DNA of 64,000 nucleotides, taken from the NCBI GenBank assembly GCA_036345935.2, contig JADWOT020001718.1, positions 108,405-172,404 on the forward strand, in the 5' to 3' direction. The translations under genes and the position numbers were made by a program. Numbering within the stretch: the stretch's first letter is position 1; each line of letters opens with the position of its first letter. Below are positions 12,181 to 23,488 of the stretch, piece after piece. This DNA comes from Taenia hydatigena. Lineage: Eukaryota; Platyhelminthes; Cestoda; Cyclophyllidea; Taeniidae. The notes under the pieces are model-generated. The model was not told the origin of the DNA. It did no database searches and saw nothing but the letters and a program-made list of their open reading frames with translations.

Positions 12181-14773
12181 CTCCTAAAACAATCAAGTAC
12201 CTCTATGACCAGGGTTGATCCGAATTGAAAGGCATGTGCTTGATTTATTCTGCCGATTTGCCATTAAATCATACGTGATACGGCTGATGCGTACACAGAT
12301 CGAGGCTACCAGACACGTCCACGTCCCTAGAAAGAGATGATCAGCTAATTCAAGAAAAAAGCTTTGTCTCTTTGCTTCGATGTATTCTTAAAGCAACTTA
12401 AAAGCTGCGATACCTCCTATGCATTGTAAAGATGCTAGTACTATAGCAATTCGATTAAGGTAATTATTGTAATGAATTAATAATGGAAATCCTGTGAATG
12501 AACAGTAGAATTGATTAGTCTAGTAAATGGAGACCTTTAGTTAAACCTTGCATGAGGGGCATAGTAAGAAATCATAGGACGCAGACACCTATTCTAATGC
12601 CATTTGTCAATGAATTAGAACTCGAGACCTCGATGAGAATAGATGTAAGATAACAACATACATTTAGGAAAATTAAACTAAAAAGTGTCGCTTTTGCCTA
12701 CCAATCTAAATAAAATCACTTTAATCTTTGTAGGGTTGTGTGGAATTTAACAACGCAGGACTGGCAGTCTACAAGGACTGAAATGAATGCGCTTTTGCAT
12801 CCTACCGAATAATCCAACATACGATTCTATGTGGTCAGTGCTTAGGGTAAGCTTCAGTGGCGTGTAGGACTCATGAGTAGAACTTCGCTTCCTCTTTACT
12901 GAAATGTAATTAAAGTAGAATCTAAGATAATCAGATATCCACGATGCTTAACAAAGGTGCATCAGTCGCCATGCTACGAATTTTGTAAAACAACAACATC
13001 AGCTTTTAGCTTTCTTTTTGACCCATTTCGTATCTATCCAACCTTCTGTTCATTATTGCACCGAGTATGCAATATGTCAAATATTTCTGAAGAACACACA
13101 CTGATCGCATGAGAAAACGATGAGTAAGTTGTAAGCAAATGTCTCTTCGTGTATAGGAACGGTGGAGACTCCTTATGTGTATTTTACCGTCGGCCAAGGC
13201 GAAAGCATGGCTCGATGCGTTAGTCATAATCTTAAAAAGAATTGGATTTATCTGTACAAACTGACGAGAAGGCGAAACATAGGTGTGTTAGGTGTGATCT
13301 CATTGACTGCGTATGCCATTTTGCTAATTCAATGGCAAAGAGACTGCGATACTGGGTGATAAATAATTATTGAGTGAAAGTTTGTTCACTCAAATTGGTT
13401 AGAAACGGTTTCCAAGATGACTTAGCGGGTAGGATGAAGAGGATAAGAGCGTACTTTCATGGATAGTTTCTGTGCAATATAGACATCGGCTGATGTCTGA
13501 TACCATTGGCGTGCCTCCAACCAGCACAGTTAAGCGTTTCGTTTATCGCCTATCAAATATGGTGAGGACAAAATAGATTTTGAGTCACCAAAACTTAAAA
13601 TCCACTGTATGGAATGCAGAGGGTTTCACTACAAGTTCTCTCAACCCACCACTGAATGTGGCAGCGAGTAAAGGTTTGTGAGGGTGTTCATCTCTAAGCA
13701 TCTGAATTGATGAGTGAAGAAAACAGGTTTAGTATACAATGTCATGAATTTAGAAAGGCGACTTCACCTCTAAGCCTGCCACTATGCTACTACTCTCTTG
13801 TCATCGCCATTTCTTCCTTGATTTGGCAAGTTCATTGGGGATCGGACTATATTTTAGAAATCGCCCCCATCTCCCATGAAACCTCTTGATATTTTAATGC
13901 ATCTCATTTTTGCGCTATCCTGCTCTCGCCTTATGTGCACTCGACGTAGCCTTTTGCACTACGAAACATTTTGGTCCTATTGTCTAGGAATAGGACAACG
14001 AAAATAGGTGAGTCTATTAAAACAAAGTTAAGTGAGTAGGCAAATGGGTGGTGGTCCATAATAAGACTAAAAGATTAAACCATTTAACGAAGCAGGATAG
14101 GAAACGAGAAAAAAAGGAAACAAGTAAGAATAGTGGCATCATAACTTACTCCAAGCCTCCTTAGTTTCAAATTGTTCTGTTCGGTTTGGTACTTTGGCGT
14201 CCTTGGGGAAGACAAAATAAGAGGCTAAAAAGTGAACATAAAAAGGAGGAGGTAACGATACGGGAAGGAAACGGTGATAATAAACTAAGCGGATGGGATG
14301 ATGATAGCAAGAAGAGGAACGGTGAGCACTAAGGGACGTTAAAGCGCGCAGTCAGGCACGTCTGGCCTTTAGTTGTGTGTGTGGCCGTTCTCTTCACTGT
14401 TGACATGCTCGTTTATCAATTAATGGCACGTGTTGGACCATATCATATGGCAAAGTGTGACATATTCTTTGGACAACACTCATCGTGGTTAGCTCCAGGG
14501 CTTTAAAAGTCGCCTACTCTTATGCTTCTACACTCTAGCAAGATATTGTGCGTAGAAAGTCAACGTCAACTGAGAAATGTCTATTTCCACTTTGCAAAAT
14601 GACTAAATTTTCATTAACAGTGCTTTGAGTTCCCAAGCTCTATACAAACTAATTATGCGAGGTAATGTGTCAAAATTTCTTAAAACGCTGCACTGATTGC
14701 AATCAAAAGTTGGTGTTTTGGGAAGCTTCATGTATTTTAAGCGTTAGCGCCTAACACTAGAGTACTTTTACAG
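12181..14773. other. No gene recognised
   Basis: About 2.6 kb. Contains a purine-rich patch around 14100-14340 and several short frames, none with domain signal or convincing splice borders. Confidence 0.45.
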
Positions 14774-14954
14774 CGTCTTAAGGCTCCCTCGAGGGCCATA
14801 GAAGGTAAAATACTAGGGTAGAGTATTTATATTCTACGGACAGATAGAAATAAGCTGCTAACACGGCCAGGAGGCTAGCCTACGCAGCTAGGGCAATGTG
14901 GCCAACTCTGTGACCCTGATCGAAACCGGTAGTTCAAACAAACAAAGTACTACA
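14774..14954. repeat. TRIM 1 left LTR
   Basis: Ends in TACTACA, matching TATTACA at the end of TRIM 2's right LTR, a plausible CA terminus. The start is blurred because the TGTGGCGTC of other LTRs is degraded here. Confidence 0.65.
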
Positions 14955-15481
14955 TTGCTCCTCTTATCTTTCGAGCGTCGTCCCCTACGCACTCCTTGGT
15001 ACACCTCCCATGTCAGCCATCACAACGTGTTCAGCGCTGCAAGAAGCACCCACGAGCCAGCCATGCCAGTCGCCGACATTCAGCGTGATTGAGGCGATGC
15101 TTGACAACAAAGTCGGTGATCCCTCTTTGCAAATCGATTAAACTTGAAGTTTCGATTGGCCTAAGAACAAAGTTCAGAATAAGGGGTTCTGCCGACCATC
15201 AGTATATGCCCGTAGGGAGGCGTTATCACGCCGATCTCTTTAAGCAAGCATATTGAGGGTAATCTTCGGAACGAAACTTTCCGGGTGGTCCATAGCTAGT
15301 GTCGCTTCGATTGTTAATAGCATTCCTCTAGAACACAGGGATGGAGCAGATGCCAGCGGATGACGTCGTTCTTGGTCCATCCGTTGCAAATGCACTTCTT
15401 TCGCACCGCTGTAACATGCCGCAGGCGGTAGAGATCGGGATAAAACCCTATAGAGTTAGGTCCGCTTTCCGCTGCTACCGA

Positions 15482-15659
15482 TGTGGCGTCTCGAGGCTCC
15501 CTCGAAGGGAAAAGAAGGCAGAATTCTAGGTTAGAATATATATTCAAAGGACAGAGGGAAATAAGCTGCTGGCATGGCCCGGAGGCCAGCCTACGCAGCT
15601 AGGGCAAGATGGCCACCTTTATGACCCTACCAAAGCCGGTAGTTCAAACAAAGCACTGA
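15482..15659. repeat. TRIM 1 right LTR
   Basis: Starts with TGTGGCGTCTCGAGG, the same start as the right LTR of TRIM 2. Differs from its partner by many substitutions, so the insertion is old. Confidence 0.65.
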
Positions 15660-17999
15660 AATTTTCCACTCTTATGTAATGTCAGATGATTCAAGTGGTG
15701 TCCAAATTCACAATGCAGTACGCGAATTGTGGTGCGTGTGGGGATTCATCTGATTTCGCAAGACTGTTATGCGGATTTGCCACGTCTTCATTATCATTTT
15801 ACATAAGTCAAGTCAAAGATTTCAGCAGCCTAGTCATCTAATTCTTCATTAGTGCTCTAACTAACCATTTCACGCATAAAACCATTAATGATGCAGGCAT
15901 TTAATGGCCTACTTCCAAAAAAGTTGTCGCTTTTGCTGGCAACAATGAACTTCTGCACTGTCAATGTTTATGGCTAAATTGATTTTCGTTTACTGCAAAG
16001 CAATTTGTTCGGAGTCATTGCTGACGTTCTTTGAGTGAAATACACCAATTGTGCACGCAATTGTGAAGCCAGATTTCTGGTTTACACACCAGCGTCAACC
16101 ACGTCGATTGGAGGTTCCCGCAACCCAAAATATACAATGCTTAGATTTTTCCATGCTGTTCATTACTAATAATGTTGTTAATAAACTAGAGACTGAGTAC
16201 TCCCCTGCCCTCCTCTGAATCGCCTATACCCTAATTCCGAAATGTTAACAGTAACGAGAACCTCGAAGCCATGTTCGATCGAGGTTCGCATGGCCGAGAC
16301 ACCCTAATGCCTCAGTCACAGACTTGGTCAGTAACATTTTATACTCACAATGTTGGCTTAAGATCTAGTCGCTGTTTCAGCAGCAGTCCTAATTTGTCAG
16401 CTTTTGGGTCCCAATCATATGCAGCACCTTTATTTCAATGCCAATTTATATAAATTAGAGTTATTTGTTCCGCAGTCTGCACGCTAACTATTTGGTTGGT
16501 GACCTTTCAAAATCCAGACCACTGTTGTCCGGATGTCTAGGCTACAGCAGCAATTTCGCATTCCACAAGTACATAGATTAAAAAGAAACGAAACTAGACA
16601 TCTTTGACATCAATAAGACGTCAAAGGGAAAGTAATACTTCAAGGCTTTGACCATGGAGCGAGGTCACCAATTGCTTAAATATTCAGTGTTTTTTGCTCC
16701 CAAAATAAGTAAGGGCAGCATCTAATGATCATTTAAGTGTTCCAGCTAGGTGTTGCTCTTGGATAGATAATGTCTGTCTTTTTCTTGCAGAAGTTTATCA
16801 TTCGCATTTGATGGATAGGTAGCCATACTCGTGATTTAGTTAGTGGCGAAGCTAAAGTGTGTAATTTGTGTCTTTGTTGGGAAGAAATGAATGCTTACCA
16901 TTTTTTCATTAAGGAAGAAGCGATTCATTCGAAAGCTCCTTTAAACGTCTACGGAGCCTCGTATACATCCAATAGACTTATAACATTCAAGAATCTTCCC
17001 GTGTTGTATGGTGTACCTCACCCCAAAGATGGAGTGTTCGAATCCCACATGCTCTGAGCACTTGCTCTGGAATAGCCAGAATTCCCTTTTTAGTCAAAAT
17101 TAAAGCTTAACATCAGCGGAATTCAACAAACCTTATTCGGCAAAAGGTAGCTTATTGTCCGCATAAATTTCGCTACACTTTTCTGATGTTCTCGTAAGCA
17201 GGGTATTAATCGCCGACCGCAGAAGAAATAGCGAGAAGCACGACAAGTCGAGGACCCAAGAAATAACCTGCAGTGTAAGAAAAGATGTGTGCAGGACCCA
17301 GAATTATGAGATGATACATGAAAATTGTGCCCAAAACAACGGATGGTTGTAAGAAAGGAATCGAAAAGGGTCCATTTATAACAGATAGTGAATAGTTATG
17401 ATAAGGACATAGTTGGTCAAGAACTAGTGCATAAGTGGATCATGGATGGGAACACATAGTCATCGAAGATTAGGAGCATGAGTACAAGAATGGCGTCTCC
17501 ACGGCCACCGAAATCCATTTCCTTCCTATTAGCACTACTAATCCAATAGAGTAATGTGTAACTTAACCCAGAAAAGCATCGTGGCAAGATCAGACCAACT
17601 TTTCGATGGTCTGCATGCGATCTTAAACCCTTCTTCAACGAGAATCTAAAAAGATCACATCAAAGTTGGGAAAGATCACGACAACAGAGTGTGTTTTGAA
17701 TGAACATTGCGGCTATGTTCACAATGCAATGTTTAAACTCATCTAAAGAGAAGAGTTGAATAGAAGATTTAGCTTAATGCGAAGAGAGGATTGATTTTTA
17801 GTCAAGTATACCATAGAATTTCTGCCTTAAAAATGTTTGAGCTGACTCCTATCATTCACGATTGGAAAGCAATGAAATCTTCCTGCATTTTACTGTATAA
17901 AATTAGATCATTACGACACGCGAGTTATTCAGCCAAATCACTATGTATTCGAGTGACAATTCAACTGTTCCGCCATGCAAAAGATCAGCAAATTAAATA
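15660..17999. other. No gene recognised
   Basis: About 2.3 kb. A 66-codon frame at 16857-17057 and a minus-strand frame at 17417-17638 were considered, but neither has a family match or clear splice borders. Confidence 0.4.
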
Positions 18000-18539
18000 T
18001 TTACTGTAAGGCAGTGGGAATGCACTTTTCGTAGTTACGTCGTTTAACCTTCTGGTATCGACGCATAATTGTCGACTACTATCCCCTCCCTTTTGTGCCT
18101 TTGACGGCTGCATTAACTCCTCTCAATTTATCTCTCTAAACGAACGGTTCACATCTTCCAGGAGAGGAAGTGGTACGAGGCCGGGAGCTTGTTAAATGGG
18201 TCTAGCTTCGATGGTGCCTACTACATGCTTGACGATACTCCTTCGTTCCGTTTTGCTACCTCGCCATGGAAATGTATTTGAGTACTTGCACAGGTCATCG
18301 AAGTTGTTCATTGGGTTGCAGCAGCTGGATAGCAAAACAACTGCATGCGCCTCAGTGTAGTACTGGGCATTACTTAGAGGGTCAGCACCAAATATTGCGT
18401 CCAAGGCCGGTTCTAAATGCATGATTAAAATGTCGCAATCCAGGTTTATTCTCTTGCAAGTTTCTAACCACCTGTCACCTTTGTTACTATCCCCCTTCTT
18501 TCTAACGGGTGTAATTTTAAATTCACTTCCACACCGCAC
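18000..18539 (-). pseudogene. Ty3/gypsy pol remnant
   Basis: A 115-codon open block (18539-18192) ends KYSNTFPWRG..., then SIVKHVVGTIEARPI. This is the stretch that precedes reverse transcriptase in Ty3/gypsy polyproteins (Y-S-D-V-F...I-V-K-H-x-I-D-T-G-x-A-x-P-I). After an in-frame stop at 18194-18192 the same frame goes on with QAPGLVPLPLLEDVNR, then a stop, and QLCVDTRRLNDVTTKSAFPLP, the R-x-C-V-D-Y-R-x-L-N-x-V-T region of RT palm/fingers. Homology fades near 18000, before the YxDD motif. The 5' half is intact although the RT part has two stops, so it is a truncated, dead copy. The related plus-strand copy at 35165-36100 shares the NTFPW block. Confidence 0.7.
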
Positions 18540-18540
18540 T

Positions 18541-19239
18541 TCACTTAAAATGTAAAGTTAAAATATCATAAGCACTTCACTTTATTAGCATGACACGCCA
18601 ATAAGCAGGAAAGGTAATTACAACAATAACAACAAAACAAAAAAGGAGCTATTGCGATAAAGCTCGAGACTCCCTCTTATTCTCTCCTCTTAACACGCCC
18701 ATTTGGGTGCAGACTGCAAGATAGGCGTGAAAAGGATGAAAAACTGTTGGCTTAAGGTAAAGCGATGTGGTTTTGTGTACACTGCTCTGCTCTGTTTTGC
18801 TTTGCGTCTTGATGTGCTGTGCTGTGCTCTAAAGGAAGGCTGCGCGACTTGAGGCGACACGAAGGAGAGAACTATGTTGTGAGATTAGTTTTACCTTATT
18901 GATACTGTTTCCCTGTCTTGATATTGATCAATGGGCCAACCCTTGAGGCAATGCGATAGGAATGCAACCCTTCGTTGGGGGTTCAGCTTACTCACAAAAC
19001 TTGCTATGTTTGGAAAAATACAGGGCATTTCACTGGTCCCAATTAAGGGACCACTAATGAAATAAAAAACGACTGAATAGACTATACGCACGATCGCAAC
19101 TCAGGGTGTCGAGAAGAAATAGCACTGTGCAGTCACCCAAACTACCATCTTGGATGGTTCTTTGCTAGCAGTGTTGAGGTTGACGAATCGGGCATTAGCT
19201 AGTTCCACGATCTACTTACTAAGTTAGCTGAGTTAAGGG
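18541..19239. other. No gene recognised; short CTGTG-rich patch
   Basis: No exon seen. A weak simple repeat (CTGCT/CTGTG words) lies at about 18780-18830. Confidence 0.45.
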
Positions 19240-20075
19240 CGTAGCTATCATCTCGGTGTTGAGCTCGAGATTTTATCTGTGGTGGAGGGTGAAGGAGAGA
19301 AAGATAAAGAGGGAGGGGATCGAATTTGCATTGGGTTGATGGCCGATGTTGAGCTCGAGGTTATATTTGTGAGAAATGATGATAGAGAGAGAGCGAAAGA
19401 GAGCGTCAGAAGACATTCAGCATCGTGTAAATGATCAATGTTTAGTTCAGGATTTTTTAAAGAAGGGTGATTGTGAGGGAGATAAAAATAGAGGGAGGAG
19501 ACAGTTAGCATTGATTAAATGACTTATGCTAAGCACGAGATTTAATTAGAAAATAAAGGATGAAGGAGGGAAAGAGATGAAGAGAGAGAAAAGGTTTAAT
19601 AACGTTTGAATAATCGATATTTAGTACAAAATTTTATTTAGATCGAGGGTGATATAAGGAGAGATAAGGAGAGGAGAAAATTAGCATTGAACGAATGGCC
19701 GATGCTGAGAATGAGGTTTCATTAGCGATGAAGGGTGAGAGAGAGATTAAGAAAGAGAGCGGAGACAGTTAGCATTGTGCAAGTGATCGATGCTGACCAC
19801 GCGGTTTCATTGGTGAAGGAGAGTGATAGAGCGGGATGAAGAGCGAGGGAAGACAATTTGTTTTAGGTGAAAGATTGATGCTGAGCACGTGTGCTTGGCG
19901 GGGGCGGAGAGAGTGAGCGAGAAAGGAGACTTTTATCAGTGGATACATAACCAATGATAAGCGCGTGTTATTATTGGTAGTGTAGAGTGTGACGGATAAA
20001 GAGAGGAAAAGAGAAGACAGCAATGTGTGAGTAATCGATGTTAAGGATGTGAGGTTCGTGTTGTGGGAGAGATAA
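19240..20075. repeat. 88-bp purine-rich minisatellite, about ten diverged units
   Basis: The word GATGCTGAGCACGAGG and variants recurs at about 19257, 19345, 19437, 19526, 19616, 19702, 19788, 19875, 19953 and 20037, that is every 78-92 bp. Each unit then has a TTTCATTAGTG-like block, a GA-rich tract (GAAGGGTGAGAGAGAGAT..) and GACAGTTAGCATTG.G..AATGATC. Units are diverged, with the middle ones clearest. Short minus-strand frames inside are reverse-complement readings of the GA tract and are not genes. Confidence 0.85.
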
Positions 20076-21300
20076 TGGATTTGTTATTTTCCATCACATT
20101 TTCTTGTCTTCTCGTCTTCCTGGAGTGTATTGTGATTTACAAAGGACCCTGTATTCCTCAGCTAAGGAGGAATCAAACATTGTCGCACACCAGCTCCTAC
20201 GTCTCTTTCATTGCTGGCGATTTTGCGCTAAACGACATCAACAGCAGTAGATTGTTGTTCATCGCAGAACTGTACCTTTCTTTATCCAACAGTGCATAGC
20301 AGGTATACATAAATATAATATAGAGAACAATGAACTAAGTCCTCTTGGTAGAAGAGATTACAAAGATAGGCAGGTAAAATGGGGCACACATTTATAAAGA
20401 AAAGTTATTGCAGATGTCGAAGGAATCACCACCTTCCCATGTGCAGTAGGACCAACGACAATCCGAGTGCAACTAAAATAAAGACAGTGTTTAATCTGGA
20501 CACCCAGAAAATAATGATTGGAATGCTGTTAAGTCTAAAAAAGCAGTGCGGAAGGCTACTGCATCCGTGTTGTCATTTTGCCGTTTGTGGTAATGTTGAA
20601 AACCAATGAGGTTTCAAAGTAACAAATGGATTTAGATGAGTAGCATTTTTGGGTCGACACACTTAGCCATCTGAGGGGAAATTAAGAAATGTGGGTCATT
20701 GCAGACGCTATTTACTATGCAACCACCAATCGTGCAGATCAGGAGTTATAGTAGGTGTTTAAAAATCTAGGAAAGTTAACATCGCCAATGTGGACTTTGG
20801 CAGGTTCGATGGAGATGATGATGACCAAATAAAGCCCAATGCGTCAACTTACCAAACGACGTTGCTGTTTAATTACAAAAGTAGCAGTTAATTATCACAA
20901 ACACGACCTCCAATCGCTCTACGAAAAATGATGTGCGCAAATATAATAACTGAACAAGAGTGAGTTCATAGCATGTCAAATTGTTTAGAGGCACAATAAA
21001 ATTAGGGTGAGGCCATGGCATAAAGAGGACCGCGAACTAAAAGCAAAGCGTCTCGCAGTTGTGCGTTCAAAATAAAAATAAGAGAATTGCAGTGAGATGC
21101 GCATTTAGGTGTGGTCTCCGCAGATGCTCCGATGCGGGCAATTGTCACTCAGTTTTGCATCAGAGTTAGTTTTGGTAACTGGATTGGAATGGAACAACAG
21201 AATTTGCTACGCTTTTTGTCAGGAGCTAACACAAAAGTAGCAGCTTCGCCATATTAGCCTGCCTAGTTGGAAAGGCGCGAAAACACAGGTGGTGTCAAGC
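20076..21300. other. Flank downstream of the minus-strand gene; last exon not fixed
   Basis: The final exon of the 21.3-23.5 kb gene should lie here or just above. Two options follow the last confident donor at 21306. One is an exon after CTAG near 21265. The other is after GCTTTTAG near 21040, reading a short tail to a stop. Neither shows a clear hydrophobic GPI-type tail, so none is called. The frame at 20063-20299 (plus) has no support beyond being open. Confidence 0.35.
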
Positions 21301-21306
21301 GCTTAC

Positions 21307-23488
21307 TCAAGTAAGGCGTCGAGGCCGGTAATGGTTTTATGGGTGCTGCCGTGGTCGTATCTCCTAAAGCAAACATTGCATGAATCGCATTTATCACCAT
21401 TAGGATTGACAAATCAGAATTACTAGGTCGCCATACGGTTGCTCAAGTTGTTGGTTTTGAGACGTATTTGTGGCTAATTATATAAAGTTCACGAAGCTTT
21501 GGCTTAAGCAAAGTACTTGACAAATGATATCAAATAAGGGCGTTGCATTGACAAGACCTTTTCTCACCTCAATCTGAATCCATTACGTGCTATGTTTACT
21601 GGCAAATAGACTTACTTTGTGGTCCCCCATACTCTAAAATGCAGAACGCAACATATAGATCCTGAATCGTTAAGCAAGTGGTGGTAGGGTCTAAAGACAA
21701 TTGAAGGCAGCACGAATTGCAGTAAAGTCGAGTGGAACAGCTCACTTCGAAGATGATTACTTGAGAGAAGTTACATGCTTGCGAGGCTTACGTTTGCATT
21801 CCTCCACTTCAGGTGATGTTCCACTCTGAGTGTAATCGACGGTCACTGTCAGATACGATTCTCTTGTCATCCACATGAATGTGTCATTTTTTGCGTCGTG
21901 CCGTGGGAAAAATGTTCCATAAAATATCCTCAAATCTAAGGCCTTGTCTTTCATCATGCTGACTGATAAAATTAAGAACCAACATTCGTGTTAGCAAAGG
22001 TGCATCAAGTAGTGGTAAATAAAACCATTGCTTTAAATAGGACTGCGAATTTTGTGTGCAGACGTATGGGAGAAAATGCTTGCTTATTCACTTTGCTTCC
22101 TTTTATCATCTGAGCTTCCTCATTGGCAAAATAATTGTCCATAAAATTCCTCTTAGCACACAGGTTTCCAGAACTTACTGCAGGAGGGGTGGCCTTGGCG
22201 TAGAAGCTTAGTCCCTCTCCAAAAGCAACTTCTCGATTCACTTATGTAAAGCATGGCCTATTTCAGAATAGATGCAATACTTAATAGACAAGTACTACAG
22301 AAAATATGTAAGATGAGGTATAGATAGTCTGAAAACTGAACAGCCCACCCATCCATCGCCTTCTGCTCCTTGAACACCAAAATTTATGTAAAAAGGCCGC
22401 CGCCCTTGGACAAACCGTGAAAACGGGAACGACGTCATTAGATCCACACCACCTATTGTATAAAGAAGAATCGCTTGAATAAATTTTAATGACTGGATTG
22501 TTTATGTGTGAGAAATTGTGTGATACCTGCTTTGGGCGCTGGGAACTTGCAATTTGGCACAAAGTATGTGATTGATATCAGCTTCACATCACTGCCAAAG
22601 TCCAGAATTTCAATCTTTTTCTGTTTAGTCACGTCTTTGATGGTGAGGCTAGCTTTTTCTAAAATAAAAGCAATTTCAGGGGATGGAAGATATAAAAAAC
22701 GCATTTATTTGGACCACAAATTGACTCCCGCTAGGTCAAATGCCAATTGGCGTTTCGATTAGCTTGCATCCAAGAGGCCATGCAACAATCATTCAGAGTG
22801 CGACAGTCAATTAATTTTCAAGGTATAATGCGTTCTACTCTTGCAACTAGCAAGCCAAACAATCAGCTTACGTTCCGGGTGACATTGCCTAGTAAAGTGC
22901 TAAGTGTCTGATAGCTAATAAGCGCATTGAGAAATGGAAGGAGTTAAATGAATAAAATAGTGCTCAAATGTGAGGTAGTGAGAGGTGAGCGTACCTTCGT
23001 CCCAATAACAGGGACTACCCCAATATTTGTCAGAGACCACACACCTGTGACATTTGATAAACATCTCGAGGGCAGCTGTTGAGGTGTACACTATTGGAGC
23101 CTAAATGCAATAAAAGTAATGTTGAAACACTGTGGCCGATCAGCGCAATGTAATCTCGACCCCTATGTACCCAAAATACATTTCAGCATGCGTAATTCAA
23201 AATTGTGTACCCATTAAAGTACAGTGGCTTACTTACATAGGTCTTCTTGTACTCGTATTCTAATGGATATGAGACTCCGAACGGCTTCCCAACAACACGA
23301 GAGCCCCACAATTTGGGGCCTGTTTCGCCTTTAAAGAGAAAGTCATTTCGAGATCCCTCCCATCTATAACTGACACTTTCAAAATGGAGGAAAGACAAGC
23401 AGAAAAGGGGACCAGAAATGAGTAAATGAAGTAGAAGCATACCTGAGCATTGAGCTGTACACAGTAGTGCCACAATCACTTCCAGCAT
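21307..23488 (-). CDS. Multi-exon secreted protein gene, possibly GP50-antigen-like
   Basis: Minus strand. Pieces with splice borders: E1 23488-23443 (ATG, MLEVIVALLCTAQCS, a signal peptide); E2 23375-23237 (SYRWEGS.., then GPKLWGSRVVGKPFGVSYPL); E3 23100-22995 (CHRCVVSDKYWGSPCYWDE); E4 22658-22527 (phase 1-1, VKLISITYFVPNCKFPAPKA); E5 from 22452 (FVQGRRPFYINFGVQG, then GWVGC); E6 from 22240; E7 21962-21792 (phase 1-1, LDLRIFYGTFFP, then VEEC); E8 21633-21616 (18 nt); E9 21363-21307 (Thr/Pro-rich linker, TTTAAPIKPLPAST). Most introns are phase 1, usual for extracellular proteins. The ends of E5 and E6 and the last exon are unsettled. If E1-E2 is spliced, the frame breaks; if the 67-nt gap is read through, it stays open. 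Placement in the taeniid GP50 family is a guess from memory; that the gene is secreted is better supported. Confidence 0.55.

Larger units (their letters stand above)
14774..15659. mobile_element. TRIM element 1 (miniature LTR retrotransposon)
   Basis: Two direct repeats of about 180 bp (14774-14954 and 15482-15659) flank about 530 bp with no open frame long enough for gag or pol. The LTRs share TCGAGGCTCCCTCGA-like starts, AAATAAGCTGCT, CTACGCAGCTAGGGCAA, GGCCA.CT.T.TGACCCT and CCGGTAGTTCAAACAAA. Internal and terminal parts align with a second element at 61897-62748 (CTGCAAGAAGCACCCACGAG and GATTGAGGCGATGCTT internally). This is the layout of terminal-repeat retrotransposons in miniature described from taeniids; assigning it to that family is from memory. 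No clear target-site duplication. Orientation is not assigned. Confidence 0.75.

Noticed and set aside
17000..17065. Possible tRNA or tRNA-derived SINE, from the T-loop-like GTTCGAATCCCAC.
   Set aside because: The flanking bases do not form a five-pair T stem, and no acceptor or anticodon stem fits.
19240..20075. Regularly spaced repeat array as a CRISPR.
   Set aside because: Whole 88-bp units repeat with no unique spacers, and the genome is eukaryotic; it is a minisatellite.
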